Positions 26,021 through 39,900 of a DNA stretch of 64,000 bases are shown here, in pieces (positions within the stretch are counted from its first letter, which is position 1; the number at the start of each line of letters is the position of its first letter). The stretch spans positions 372,001-436,000 of the forward strand of contig NW_027473317.1 in NCBI RefSeq assembly GCF_050947335.1, given 5' to 3'. The notes beneath the pieces are model-generated. The model saw only the letters and a list, made by a program, of their open reading frames with translations. It had not been told where the DNA came from and did not search any database. Source of the DNA: Megachile rotundata (taxonomy: Eukaryota; Arthropoda; Insecta; Hymenoptera; Megachilidae). The position numbers were made by a program, and so were the translations under genes.

Positions 26021-28259
26021 GTATGATTATGATTGTATGATTGTGATTGTATGATTGTCATTGTATGATTGTGATTGTATGATTTTAATTGTATGATTGT
26101 GATTGTATGATTGCGATTGTAATATTGCGATTGTATGATTGTGATTGTATGATCGTGATTGTATGATCGTGATTGTATGATTGTGATTGTATGATTGTGA
26201 TTATATGATTGTGATTGTATGATTGTGATTGTATGAGTGTGATTGTGTGATTGTGATAGTAAGATTGTGATTGTATGATTGTGATTGTATGATTGTGATT
26301 GTATGATAGTGATTGTGACATTGCGATTGTATGATTGCGATTGTATGATTGTGATTGTATGATTGTGATTGCATGATTGTGATTGTATGATTTTAATTGT
26401 ATGATTGTGATTGTATGATTGTGATTGCATGATTGCGACTGTATGATTGTGATTGTATGATTTTGATTGCATGATTGTGATTGCATGACTGTGACTATAT
26501 GATTGTGATTGTATGATTGTGATTGTATGATTGTCATTGTATGAATGTGATTGTATGACTTTTATTGTATGATTGTGATTGTATGATCGTGATTGTATGA
26601 TTGTGATTGTATGATTGTGATTGTATGATTGCGTTTGTATGATTGTGATTGTATGATTGTGATTGTCACATTGCGATTGTATGATTGCGATTTTATGATT
26701 GGGTTTGTATGATTGCGATTGTATGATTGCAATTTAATGAGTGTGATTATATGATTATGATTGTATGATTGTGATTGTATAATTGTGATTATATGATTGT
26801 GACTGTATGATTGCGTTTGTATGATTGTGATTGTACGATAGTGATTGTATGATTGTGATTGTATGATTGCGATTGTAATATTGCGATTGTATGATTTTAA
26901 TTGTATGATTGTGATTGTATGATTGTGATTGCATGATTGCGACTGTATGATTGTGATTGTATGATTGTGATTGTATGATTGTGATTGTATGACTGTGATT
27001 GTATGATTGTGATTGTATGATAGTGATTGTGATATTGCGATTGTATGATTGCGATTGTATGATTGTGATTGCATGACTGTGATTGTATGATTGTGTTTGT
27101 ATGATTGTGATTGTATGATTGTCATTGTATAATTGTCATTGTATGATTGTGATTGTATGACTTTTATTGTATGATTGTGATTGTATGATTGTGATTGTAT
27201 GATTGTGATTGTATGATTGTGATTGTATGATTGTGATTGTATGATTGTGATTGCATGATTGCGACTGTATGAATGTGATTGTATGATTTTGATTGTATGA
27301 TTGTGATTGCATGATTGTGATTATATGACTGTGATTGTATGATTGTGATTGTATGATTGTGATTGTATGACGGTGATTGTATGATTGTGATTGTATGATT
27401 GTGGTTGTATGATTGTGATTGTATGACTGTGATTGTATGATTGTGATTGTATGATAGTGATTGTGATATTGCGATTGTATGATTGCGATTGTATGATTGT
27501 GATTGCATGACTGTGATTGTATGATTGTGTTTGTATGATTGTGATTGTATGATTGTGATTGTATAATTGTCATTGTATGATTGTGATTGTATGACTTTTA
27601 TTGTATGATTGTGATTGTATGATTGTGATTGTATGATTGTGATTGTATGATTGTGATTGTATGATTGTGATTGTATGATTGTGATTGTATAATTGTGATT
27701 ATATGATTGTGATTGTATGATTGTGATTGTATGATTGTGATTGTATGATTGCGTTTGTATGATTGTGATGGTATGATTGTGATTGTCACATTGCGATTGT
27801 ATGATTGCGATTTTATGATTGTGTTTGTATGATTGCGATTGTATGATTGCAATTTAATGAGTGTGATTATATGATTATGATTGTATGATTGTGATTGTAT
27901 GATTGTGATTATATGATTGTGACTGTATGATTGCGTTTGTATGATTGTGATTGTACGATAGTGATTGTATGATTGTGATTGTATGCTTGCGATTGTAATA
28001 TTGCGATTGTATGATTGTGATTGTATGATTGTGATTGTATGATCGTGATTGTATGATCGTGATTGTATGATCGTGATTATATGATCGTGATTGTATGATT
28101 GTGATTGTATGATTGTGATTGTATGATTGTGATTGTATGATTGTGATTATATGATTGTGAATTTATGATAGTGATTGTATGATTGTGATTGTACGATAGT
28201 GATTGTGACATTGCGATTGTATGATTGCGATTGTATGATTGTGATTGTATGATTGCGAT
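26021..28259 (+). repeat. Mixed satellite segment leading into block B2
   Basis: No gene. The part from about 26,530 shares the landmark series GTCATTG, TATGAATG, TATGACTTTTATTG, GATTGTCACATTGCG and GCAATTTAATGAG with 1,690-2,110 and 38,680-39,100, but with internal deletions. It is a shuffled relative of the A blocks. Confidence 0.6.
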
Positions 28260-31200
28260 TGTATGATTGTGATTGTATGACTGTGATTGTATGATTGTGA
28301 TTGTATGATTGTGATTGTATGATTGTGATTGTATGATTGTGATTGTGTGACTGTGATTGTATGATTGTTATTGTATGATAGTGATTGTGATATTGCGATT
28401 GTATGATTGCGATTGTATGATTCTGATTGCATGACTGTGATTGTATGATTGTGTTTGTATGATTGTGATTGTATGATTGTGCTTGTATGATTGTCATTGT
28501 ATGTTTGTGATTGTATGACTTTTATTGTATGATTGTGATTGGTTGATTGTGATTGTATGATTGTGATTGAATGATTGGGATTGTATGATTGTGATTGTCT
28601 GATTGTGACTGTATGATAATGATTGTGACATTGCGATTGTATGATTGCGATTGTAATATTGCGATTGTATGATTGTGATTGTATGATCGTGATTGTATGA
28701 TCGTGATTGTATGATCGTCATTGTATGATCGTGATTGTATGATCGTGATTGTATGACTGTGATTGTATGATTGTGATTGTATGATTGTGATTGTATGATT
28801 GTGACTTTATGATTTTGATTGTATGATTGTGATTGCATGATTGAGATTGTATGATTGTGATTGTATGATTGTGATTGTATGATTGTGATTGTATGATTGT
28901 GATTGTATGATTGTGATTGTATGACTGTGATTGTATGATTGTGATTGTATGATTGTGATTGTATGACTGTGATTGTATGATAGTGATTGTGATATTGCGA
29001 TTGTATCATTGCGATTGTATGATTGTGATTGTATGATTGTGATTGTATGATTGTGATTGTATGATTGTGATTGTATGATTGTCATTGTATGATTGTGATT
29101 ATATGATTTTAATTGGATGATTGTGATTGTATGATTGCGATTGTAATATTGCGATTGTATGATTGGGATTGTATGATTGTGATTGTATGATCGTGATTGT
29201 ATGATCGTGATTGCATGATCGTGACTGTATGATTGTGATTGTATGATTGTGATTGTACGATAGTGATTGTGATATTGCGATTGTATGATTGCGATTGTAT
29301 GATTGTGATTGCATGACTGTGATTGTATGATTGTGTTTGTATGATTGTGATTGTATGATTGTTATTGTATGATTGTCATTGTATGAATGTGATTGTATGA
29401 CTTTTATTGTATGATTGTGATTGTATGATTGTGATTGTATGATTGTGATTGTATGATTGTTATTGTATGATTGTGATTGTATGATTGTGATTGTATGATT
29501 GTGATTGTATGATTGCGATTGTATGATTTTGATTGTATGATTGTGATTGCATGACTGAGATTGTATGATTGTGATTGTATGATTGTGATTGTATGATTGT
29601 GATTGTATGATTGTGATTGTATGATTGTGATTGTATAATTGTGATTGTATAATTGTGATTATATGATTGTGATTGTATGATTGTGATTGTATGATTGCGT
29701 TTGTATGATTGTGATTGTATGATTGTGATTGTCACATTGCGATTGTATGATTGCGATTTTATGATTGTGTTTGTATGATTGCGATTGTATGATTGCAATT
29801 TAATGAGTGTGATTATATGATTATGATTGTATGATTGTGATTGTATGATTGTGATTATATGATTGTGACTGTATGATTGCGTTTGTATGATTGTGATTGT
29901 ACCATAGTGATTGTATGATTGTGATTGTATGATTGCGATTGTAATATTGCGATTGTATGATTGTGATTGTATGATTGTGATTGTATGATCGTGATTGTAT
30001 GATCGTGATTGTATGATCGTGATTGTATGATCGTGATTATATGATCGTGATTGTATGATTGTGATTGTATGATTGTGATTGTATGATTGTGATTATACGA
30101 TTGTGAATTTATGATAGTGATTGTATGATTGTGATTGTATGATAGTGATTGTGACATTGCGATTGTATGATTGCGATTGTAATATTGCGATTGTATGATT
30201 GTGATGTATGATTGTGATTGTATGATCGTGATTATATGATCGTGATTGTATGATTGTGATTGTATGATTGTGATTGTATGATTGTGATTATATGATTGTG
30301 ATTGTATGATTGTGATTGTATGACTGTGATTGTATAAGAGTGATTGTGATAATTGCGATTGTATGATTGCGATTGTATGATTGTGATTGTATGAGTGTGA
30401 TTGTATGATTGTGATAGTAGGATTGTGATTGTATGATTGTGATTGTATGATTGTGATTGTATGATAGTGATTGTGACATTGCGATTGTATGATTGCGATT
30501 GTATGATTGTGATTGTATGATTGTGATTGTATGATTGTGATTGTATGATTGTGATTGTATGATTGTGATTATATGATTATGATTGTGAGATTGTGATTGT
30601 ATGATGGTGATTGTATGATGGTGAGTGTATGATTGTGATTGAGTGATTGTGATTATATGATTGTGATTGTATGATTGTGATTGTATGATTGTGATTGTAT
30701 GATTGTGATTGTACGATAGTGATTGTGACATTGCGATTGTATGATTGCGATTGTATGATTGTGATTGTATGACTGTGATTGTATGATTGTGATTGTATGA
30801 TTGTGATTGTATGATTGTGATTGTGTGACTGTGATTGTATGATTGTTATTGTATGATAGTGATTGTGATATTGCGATTGTATGATTGCGATTGTATGATT
30901 GTGATTGCATGACTGTGATTGTATGATTGTGATGTATGATTGTGATTGTATGATCGTGATTATATGATCGTGATTGTATGATCGTGATTGTATGATCGTG
31001 ATTGTATGATCGTGATTGTATGATTGTGATTGTATGATTGTGATTTTATGACTGTGACTGTATAATAGTGATTGTGACATTGCGATTGTATGATTGCGAT
31101 TGTATGATTGTGATTGTATGAGTGTGATTGTATGATTGTGATAGCAGGATTGTGATTGTATGATTGTGATTGTATGATTGTGATTGTATGATAGTGATTG

Positions 31201-32389
31201 TGACATTGGGATTGTATGATTGCGATTGTATGATTGTGATTGTATGATTGTGATTGTATGATTGTGATTGTATGATCGTGATTGTATGATTGTGATTGTA
31301 TGATTGTGATTGTATGATTGTGATTGTATGATTGTGATTTTATGATTTTGATTGTATGATTGTGATTGCATGATTGAGATTGTATGATTGTGATTGTATG
31401 ATTGTGATTGTATGATTGTGATTGTATGCTTGAGATTGTATGATTGTGATTGTATAATTGTGATTATATGATTGTGATTGTATGATTGCGTTTGTATGAT
31501 TGTGATTGTACGATAGTGATTGTATGATTGTGATTGTATGATAGTGATTGTAATATTGCGATTGTATGATTGTGATGTATGATTGTGATTGTATGATTTT
31601 AATTGTATGATTGTGATTGTATGATTGTGATTGCATGATTGCGACTGTATGATTGTGATTGTATGATTTTGATTGTATGATTGTGATTGCATGATTGTGA
31701 TTATATGACTGTGATTGTATGATTGTGATTGTATGATTGTGATTTTATGATTGTGATTGTATGATTGTGATTGTATGATTGTGATTGTATGATTGTCATT
31801 GTATGATTGTGATTATATGATTTTAATTGGATGATTGTGATTGTATGATTGCGATTGTAATATTGCGATTGTATGATTGGGATTGTATGATTGTGATTGT
31901 ATGATCGTGATTGTATGATCGTGATTGCATGATCGTGACTGTATGATTGTGATTGTATGATTGTGATTGTACGATAGTGATTGTGACATTGCGATTGTAT
32001 GATTGCGATTGTATGATTGTGATTGTATGACTGTGATTGTATGATTGTGATTGTATGATTGTGATTGTATGGTTGTGATTGTATGACTGTGATTGTATGA
32101 TTGTGATTGTATGATAGTGGTTGTGATATTGCGATTGTATGATTGCGATTGTATGATTGTGATTGCATGACTGTGATTGTATGATTGTGTTTGTATGATT
32201 GTGATTGTATGATTGTAATTGTATAATTGTCATTGTATGATTGTGATTGTATGACTTTTATTGTATGATTGTGATTGTATGATTGTGATTGTATGATTGT
32301 GATTGTATGATTGTGATTGTATGATTGTGATTGTATGATTGTGATTGTATGATTGTGATTGTATGATTGTGATTGTATGATTGTGATTG

Positions 32390-32627
32390 TACGATCGTGA
32401 TTGTACGATCGTGATTGTACGATCGTGATTGTACGATCGTGATTGTACGATCGTGATTGTACGATCGTGATTGTACGATCGTGATTGTACGATCGTGATT
32501 GTACGATCGTGATTGTACGATCGTGATTGTACGATCGTGATTGTACGATCGTGATTGTACGATCGTGATTGTACGATCGTGATTGTACGATCGTGATTGT
32601 ACGATCGTGATTGTACGATCGTGATTG
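32390..32627 (+). repeat. Homogeneous run of 17 TACGATCGTGATTG monomers
   Basis: Seventeen consecutive identical monomers (238 bp), the longest such run in the window. They follow nine consensus monomers (32,264-32,389) after TATGACTTTTATTG at 32,250. This is the paralogue of 8,933-9,030 and shows a clear expansion. Confidence 0.95.
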
Positions 32628-34180
32628 TATGATCGTGATTGTACGATAGTGATTGTGACATTGCGATTGTATGATTGCGATTGTATGACTGTGATTGTAT
32701 GACTGTGATTGTATGATTGTGATTGTATGACTGTGATTGTATGATAGTGATTGTGATATTGCGATTGTATGATTGCGATTGTATGATTGTGATTGTATGA
32801 TTGTGATTGTATGATAGTGATTGTGACATTGCGATTGTATGATTGCGATTGTATGATTGTGATTGTATGATTGTGATTGTATGATTGTGATTGTATGATT
32901 GTGATTGTATGATTTTAATTGTATGATTGTGATTGTATGATTGTGATTGCATGATTGCGCCTGTATGATTGTGATTGTATGATTTTGATTGCATGATTGT
33001 GATTGCATGACTGTGATTATATGATTGTGATTGCACGATTGTGATTGTATGATTGTGATTGTATGATTATGATTGTATGATTGTGATTGTATGATTGTCA
33101 TTGTATGATTGTGATTGTATGATTTTAATTGTATGATTGTGATTGTATGATTGCGATTGTAATATTGCGATTGTATGATTGTGATTGTATGATCGTGATT
33201 GTATGATCGTGATTGTATGATCGTGTTTGTATGATCGTGATTGTATGATCGTGATTGTATGATCGTGATTGTATGATCGTGATTGTATGATTGTGATTGT
33301 ACGATAGTGATTGTGACATTGCGATTGTATGATTGCGATTGTATGATTGTGATTGTATGACTGTGATTGTATGATTGTGATTGTATGATCGTGATTGTAT
33401 GATCGTGATTGTATGATCGTGATTGTATGATCGTGATTGTATGATTGTGATTGTATGATTGTGATTGTACGATAGTGATTGTGACATTGCGATTGCATGA
33501 TTGCGATTGTATGATTGTGATTGTATGACTGTGATTGTATGATTGTGATGTATGATTGTGATTGTATGATCGTGATTATATGATCGTGATTGTATGATCG
33601 TGATTGTATGATCGTGATTGTATGATTGTGATTGTATGATTGTGATTTTATGACTGTGATTGTATAATAGTGATTGTGTCATTGCGATTGTATGATTGCG
33701 ATTGTATGATTGTGATTGTATGAGTGTGATTGTATGATTGAAATAGTAGGATTGTGATTGTATGATTGTGATTGTATGATTGTGATTGTATGATTGTGAT
33801 TGTATGATAGTGATTGTGACATTGCGATTGTATGAATGCGATTGTATGATTGTGATTGTATGATTGTGATTGTATGATTGTGATTGTATGATTTTAATTG
33901 TATGATTGTGATTGTATGATTGTGATTGCATGATTGCGACTGTATGATTGTGATTGTATGATGTTGATTGGTTGATTGTGATTGCATGATTGTGATTATA
34001 TGGTTGTGATTGTATGCTTGTGGTTGTATGATTGTGATTGTATGATTGTGATAGTATGATTGTGATTGTATGATTGTGATTGTATGATTGTGATTGTATG
34101 ATTGTGATTGTATGATTGTGACTGTGACATTGCGATTGTATGATTGAGATTTTATGATTGTGTTTGTATGATTGCGAATG

Positions 34181-34292
34181 TATGATTGTGATCGTATGAT
34201 TGTGGTTGTATAATTATAGTTCCATGATTGTGATTGTATGATTGTTCTTGCATGATTATGATCGTACGATTGTAATTGCATGATTCAGATTG
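34181..34292 (+). repeat. Diverged 112-bp core, copy 6 (in block B2)
   Basis: Same core. One consensus monomer that follows the core in copies 1-3 is missing here, so the core runs directly into a TATGAGTG monomer. Confidence 0.93.
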
Positions 34293-36237
34293 TATGAGTG
34301 TGATTGTATGATTGCGATTGTATGATTGCAATTTTATGAGTGTGATTATATGATTATGATTGTGTGATTGTGATTGTATGATGGTGATTGTATGACGGTG
34401 ATTGTATGATTGTGGTTGAGTGATTGTGATTATATGATTGTGATTGTATGATTGAGATTGAATGATTGGGATTGTATGATTGTGATTGTCTGATTGTGAC
34501 TGTATGATAATGATTGTGACATTGCGATTGTATGATTGCGATTGTAATATTGCGATTGTATGATTGTGATTGTATGATCGTGATTGTATGATCGTGATTG
34601 TATGATCGTGATTGTATGATCGTGATTGTATGATCGTGATTATATGATCGTGATTGTATGATTGTGATTGTATGATTGTGATTGTATGATTGTGATTATA
34701 TGATTGTGAATTTATGATAGTGATTGTATGATTGTGATTGTATGATTGTGATTGTATGATTTTAATTGTATGATTGTGATTGTATGATTGTGATTGCATG
34801 ATTGCGACTGTATGATTGTGATTGTATGATTTTGATTGCATGATTGTGATTGCATGACTGTGATTATATGATTGTGATTGTACGATTGTGATTGTATGAT
34901 TGTGATTGTATGATTATGATTGTATGATTGTGATTGTATGATTGTCATTGTATGATTGTGATTGTATGATTGTGATTGTATGATTGTGATTTTATGACTG
35001 TGATTGTATAATAGTGATTGTGACATTGCGATTGTATGATTGCGATTGTATGATTGTGATTGTATGAGTGTGATTGTATGATTGTGATAGTAGGATTGTG
35101 ATTGTATGATTGTGATTGTATGATTGTGATTGTATGATTTTGATTGCATGATTGCGACTGTATGATTGTGATTGTGTTATTTTGATTGTATGATTGTGAT
35201 TGCATGATTGTGATTGTATGATTGTGATTGTATGATTGTGATTGTATGATTGTGATTGTATGATTTTGATTGTATGATTGTGATTGCATGATTGAGATTG
35301 TATGATTGTGATTGTATGATTGTGATTGTATGATTGTGATTGTATGCTTGTGATTGTATGATTGTGATTGTATAATTGTGATTATATGATTGTGATTGTA
35401 TGATTGCGTTTGTATGATTGTGATTGTACGATAGTGATTGTATGATTGTGATTGTATGATAGTGATTGTGACATTGCGATTGTATGATTGCGATTGTAAC
35501 ATTGCGATTGTATGATTGTGATGTATGATTGTGATTGTATGATCGTGATTATATGATCGTGATTGTATGATCGTGATTGTATGATCGTGATTGTATGATC
35601 GTGATTGTATGATTGTGATTGTATGACTGTGATTGTATAATAGTGATTGTGACATTGCGATTGTATGATTGCGATTGTATGATTGTGATTGTATGAGTGT
35701 GATTGTATGATTGTGATAGTAAGATTGTGATTGTATGATTGTGATTGTATGATTGTGATTGTATGATAGTGATTGTGACATTGCGATTGTATGATTGCGA
35801 TTGTAAGATTGTGATTTTATGATTGTGATTGTATGATTGTGATTGTATGATTTTAATTGTATGATTGTAATTGTATGATTGCGATTGTATGATTGCGATT
35901 GTATGATTGTGATTGTATGATTGTGATTGTATGATTGTGATTGTATGATTTTAATTGTATGATTGTGATTGTATGATTGTGATTGCATGATTGCGACTGT
36001 ATGATTGTGATTGTATGATGTTGATTGGTTGATTGTGATTGCATGATTGTGATTATATGATTGTGATTGTATGATTGTGGTTGTATGATTGTGATTGTAT
36101 GATTGTGATAGTATGATTGTGATTGTATGATTGTGATTGTATGATTGTGATTGTATGATTGTGATTGTATGATTGTGACTGTGACATTGCGATTGTATGA
36201 TTGAGATTTTATGACTGTGTTTGTATGATTGCGAATG

Positions 36238-36349
36238 TATGATTGTGATCGTATGATTGTGGTTGTATAATTATAGTTCCATGATTGTGATTGTATGATT
36301 GTTCTTGCATGATTATGATCGTACGATTGTAATTGCATGATTCAGATTG
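36238..36349 (+). repeat. Diverged 112-bp core, copy 7
   Basis: Same core. Upstream it has TATGACTGTGTTTG where most copies have TATGATTGTGTTTG, and downstream GTGAGTG in place of GTGATTG. Confidence 0.93.
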
Positions 36350-36487
36350 TATGATTGTGATTGTATGAGTGTGAGTGTATGATTGCGATTGTATGATTGC
36401 AATTTTATGAGTGTGATTATATGATTATGATTGTGTGATTGTGATTGTATGATGGTGATTGTATGATTGTGATTGAGTGATTGTGAT

Positions 36488-36988
36488 TATATGATTGTGA
36501 TTGTATGATTGAGATTGAATGATTGGGATTGTATGATTGTGATTGTCTGATTGTGACTGTATGATAATGATTGTGACATTGCCATTGTATGATTGCGATT
36601 GTAATATTGCGATTGTATGATGGTGATTGTATGATCGTGATTGTATGATCGTGATTGTATGATCGTGATTGTATGATCGTCATTGTATGATCGTGATTGT
36701 ATGATTGTGATTGTACGATAGTGATTGTGACATTGCGATTGTATGATTGCGATTGTATGATTGTGATTGTATGACTGTGATTGTATGATTGTGATTGTAT
36801 GATTTTGATTGCATGATTGTGATTGCATGACTGTGATTGTATGATTGTGTTTGTATGATTGTGATTGTATGATTGTGATTGTATAATTGTCATTGTATGA
36901 TTGTGATTGTATGACTTTTATTGTATGATTGTGATTGCATGATTGAGATTGTATGATTGTGATTGTATGATTGTGATTGTATGATTGT
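36488..36988 (+). repeat. Satellite linking segment before block A2
   Basis: Ordinary array. It has the GAGATTGAATG, GGGATTG, TCTGATTGTGACTG and GATAATG landmarks also seen near 3,840-3,920, 4,560-4,620 and 34,450-34,510. A TATGACTTTTATTG monomer near 36.9 kb is then followed by the start of block A2. No gene is visible. Confidence 0.6.
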
Positions 36989-39900
36989 GATTGTATGCTT
37001 GTGATTGTATGATTGTGATTGTATGATTGTGATTGTATGATTGTCATTGTATGAATGTGATTGTATGACTTTTATTGTATGATTGTGATTGTATGATCGT
37101 GATTGTATGATTGTGATTGTATGATTGTTATTGTATGATTGTGATTGTATGATCGTGATTGTATGATTGTGATTGTATGATTGTTATTGTATGATTGTGA
37201 TTGTATGATTGTGATTGTATGATTGCGATTGTATGATTGTGATTGCATGACTGTGATTGTATGATTGTGTTTGTATGATTGTGATTGTATGATTGTGATT
37301 GTATGATTGTCATTGTATGAATGTGATTGTATGACTTTTATTGTATGATTGTGATTGTATGATCGTGATTGTATGATTGTGATTGTATGATTGTTATTGT
37401 ATGATTGTGATTGTATGATTGTGATTGTATGATTGCGATTGTATGATTTTGATTGTATGATTGTGATTGCATGATTGAGATTGTATGATTGTGATTGTAT
37501 GATTGTGATTGTATGATTGTGATTGTATGCTTGTGATTGTATGATTGTGATTGTATAATTGTGATTATATGATTGTGATTGTATGATTGTGATTGTATGA
37601 TTGTGATTGTATGATTGCGTTTGTATGATTGTGATTGTATGATTGTGATTGTATGATTGTGATTATATGATTGTGAATTTATGATAGTGATTGTATGATT
37701 GTGATTGTATGATAGTGATTGTGACATTGCGATTGTATGATTGCGATTGGCATATTGCGATTGTATGATTGTGATGTATGATTGTGATTGTATGATTGTG
37801 ATTGTATGATTGTGATTGTATGATTGTGATTGTATGATTGTGATTGTATGATTGTGATTGTATGATCGTGATTCTATGATCGTGATTGTATGATCGTGAT
37901 TATATGATTCTGATTGTATGATTGTGATTATATGATTGTGATTGTATGATTGCGTTTGTATGATTGTGATTTTATGATAGTGATTGTATGATTGTGATTG
38001 TATGATAGTGATTGTGACATTGCGATTGTATGATTGCGATTGTAATATTGCGATTGTATGATTGTGATGTATTATTGTGATTGTATGATCGTGATTATAT
38101 GATCATGATTGTATGATTGTGATTGTATGATTGTGATTATATGATTGTGATTGTATGATTGTGATTGTATGATTGTGATTGTATGATTTTAATTGTATGA
38201 TTGTGATTGTATGATTGTGATTGCATGATTGCGACTGTATGATTGTGATTGTATGATTTTGATTGCATGATTGTGATTGCATGACTGTGATTATATGATT
38301 GTGATTGTATGATTGTGATTGTATGATCGTGATTGTATGATCGTGATTGTATGATCGTGATTGTATGATCGTGATTGTATGATCGTGATTGTATGATCGT
38401 GATTGTATGATCGTGATTGTATGATCGTGATTGTATGATCGTGATTGTATGATTGTGATTGTACGATAGTGATTGTGACATTGCGATTGTATGATTGCGA
38501 TTGTATGATTGTGATTGTATGACTGTGATTGTATGATTGTGATTGTATGACTGTGATTGTATGATAGTGATTGTGATATTGCGATTGTATGATTGCGATT
38601 GTATGATTGTGATTGCATGACTGTGATTGTATGATTGAGTTTGTATGATTGTGATTGTATGATTGTGATTGTATGATTGTCATTGTATGAATGTGATTGT
38701 ATGACTTTTATTGTATGATTGTGATTGTATGATCGTGATTGTATGATTGTGATTGTATGATTGTTATTGTATGATTGTGATTGTATGATTGTGATTGTAT
38801 GATTGCGATTGTATGATTTTGATTGTATGATTGTGATTGCATGATTGAGATTGTATGATTGTGATTGTATGATTGTGATTGTATGATTGTGATTGTATGC
38901 TTGTGATTGTATGATTGTGATTGTATAATTGTGATTATATGATTGTGATTGTATGATTGTGATTGTATGATTGTGATTGTATGATTGCGTTTGTATGATT
39001 GTGATTGTATGATTGTGATTGTCACATTGCGATTGTATGATTGCGATTTTATGATTGTGTTTGTATGATTGCGATTGTATGATTGCAATTTAATGAGTGT
39101 GATTATATGATTATGATTGTATGATTGTGATTGTATGATTGTGATTATATGATTGTGACTGTATGATTGCGTTTGTATGATTGTGATTGTACGATAGTGA
39201 TTGTATGATTGTGATTGTATGCTTGCGATTGTAATATTGCGATTGTATGATTGTGATTGTATGATTGTGATTGTATGATCGTGATTGTATGATCGTGATT
39301 GTATGATCGTGATTGTATGATCGTGATTATATGATCGTGATTGTATGATTGTGATTGTATGATTGTGATTGTATGATTGTGATTATATGATTGTGAATTT
39401 ATGATAGTGATTGTATGATTGTGATTGTATGATAGTGATTGTGACATTGCGATTGTATGATTGCGATTGGCATATTGCGATTGTATGATTGTGATGTATG
39501 ATTGTGATTGTATGATCGTGATTATATGATCGTGATTGTATGATTGTGATTGTATGATTGTGATTGTTTGATTGTGATTATATGATTGTGATTGTATGAT
39601 TGTGATTGTATGACTGTGATTGTATAATAGTGATTGTGACATTGCGATTGTATGATTGTGATTCTATGAGTGTGATTGTATGATTGTGATAGTAAGATTG
39701 TGATTGTATGATTGTGATTGTATGATTGTGATTGTATGATAGTGATTGTGACATTGCGATTGTATGATTGCGTTTGTATGATTGTGATTGTATGATTGTG
39801 ATTGTATGATTGTGATTGTATGATTTTAATTGTATGATTGTGATTGTATGATTGTGATTGCATGATTGCGACTGTATGATTGTGATTGTATGATTTTGAT

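Larger units (their letters stand above)
28260..34493 (+). repeat. Higher-order block B2 (paralogue of 4,260-10,952)
   Basis: The variant order follows 4,260-10,952. The offset begins at 24,003 bp and falls to 23,821 bp (a loss of 182 bp, 13 monomers, near 29.27 kb). It then drops to 23,443 bp (a loss of 378 bp, 27 monomers, near 30.5 kb, removing one diverged core), and returns to about 23,555 bp after an expanded TACGATCG run. Similarity ends near 34,493, where this copy reads TCTGATTGTGACTG and the other reads TCTGATAGTGATTG. Confidence 0.8.
30580..36487 (+). repeat. Higher-order segment paralogous to 48,110-53,995, copy 1
   Basis: Offset to the second copy is 17,532 bp near 30.65 kb, 17,518 bp near 31.8 kb, 17,462 bp near 33-34 kb and 17,490 bp near 36 kb. 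Every step is a multiple of 14. The largest change (56 bp) lies in the TACGATCG and consensus runs near 32.3-32.6 kb. The segment holds two diverged cores, at 34,181 and 36,238. Confidence 0.75.
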
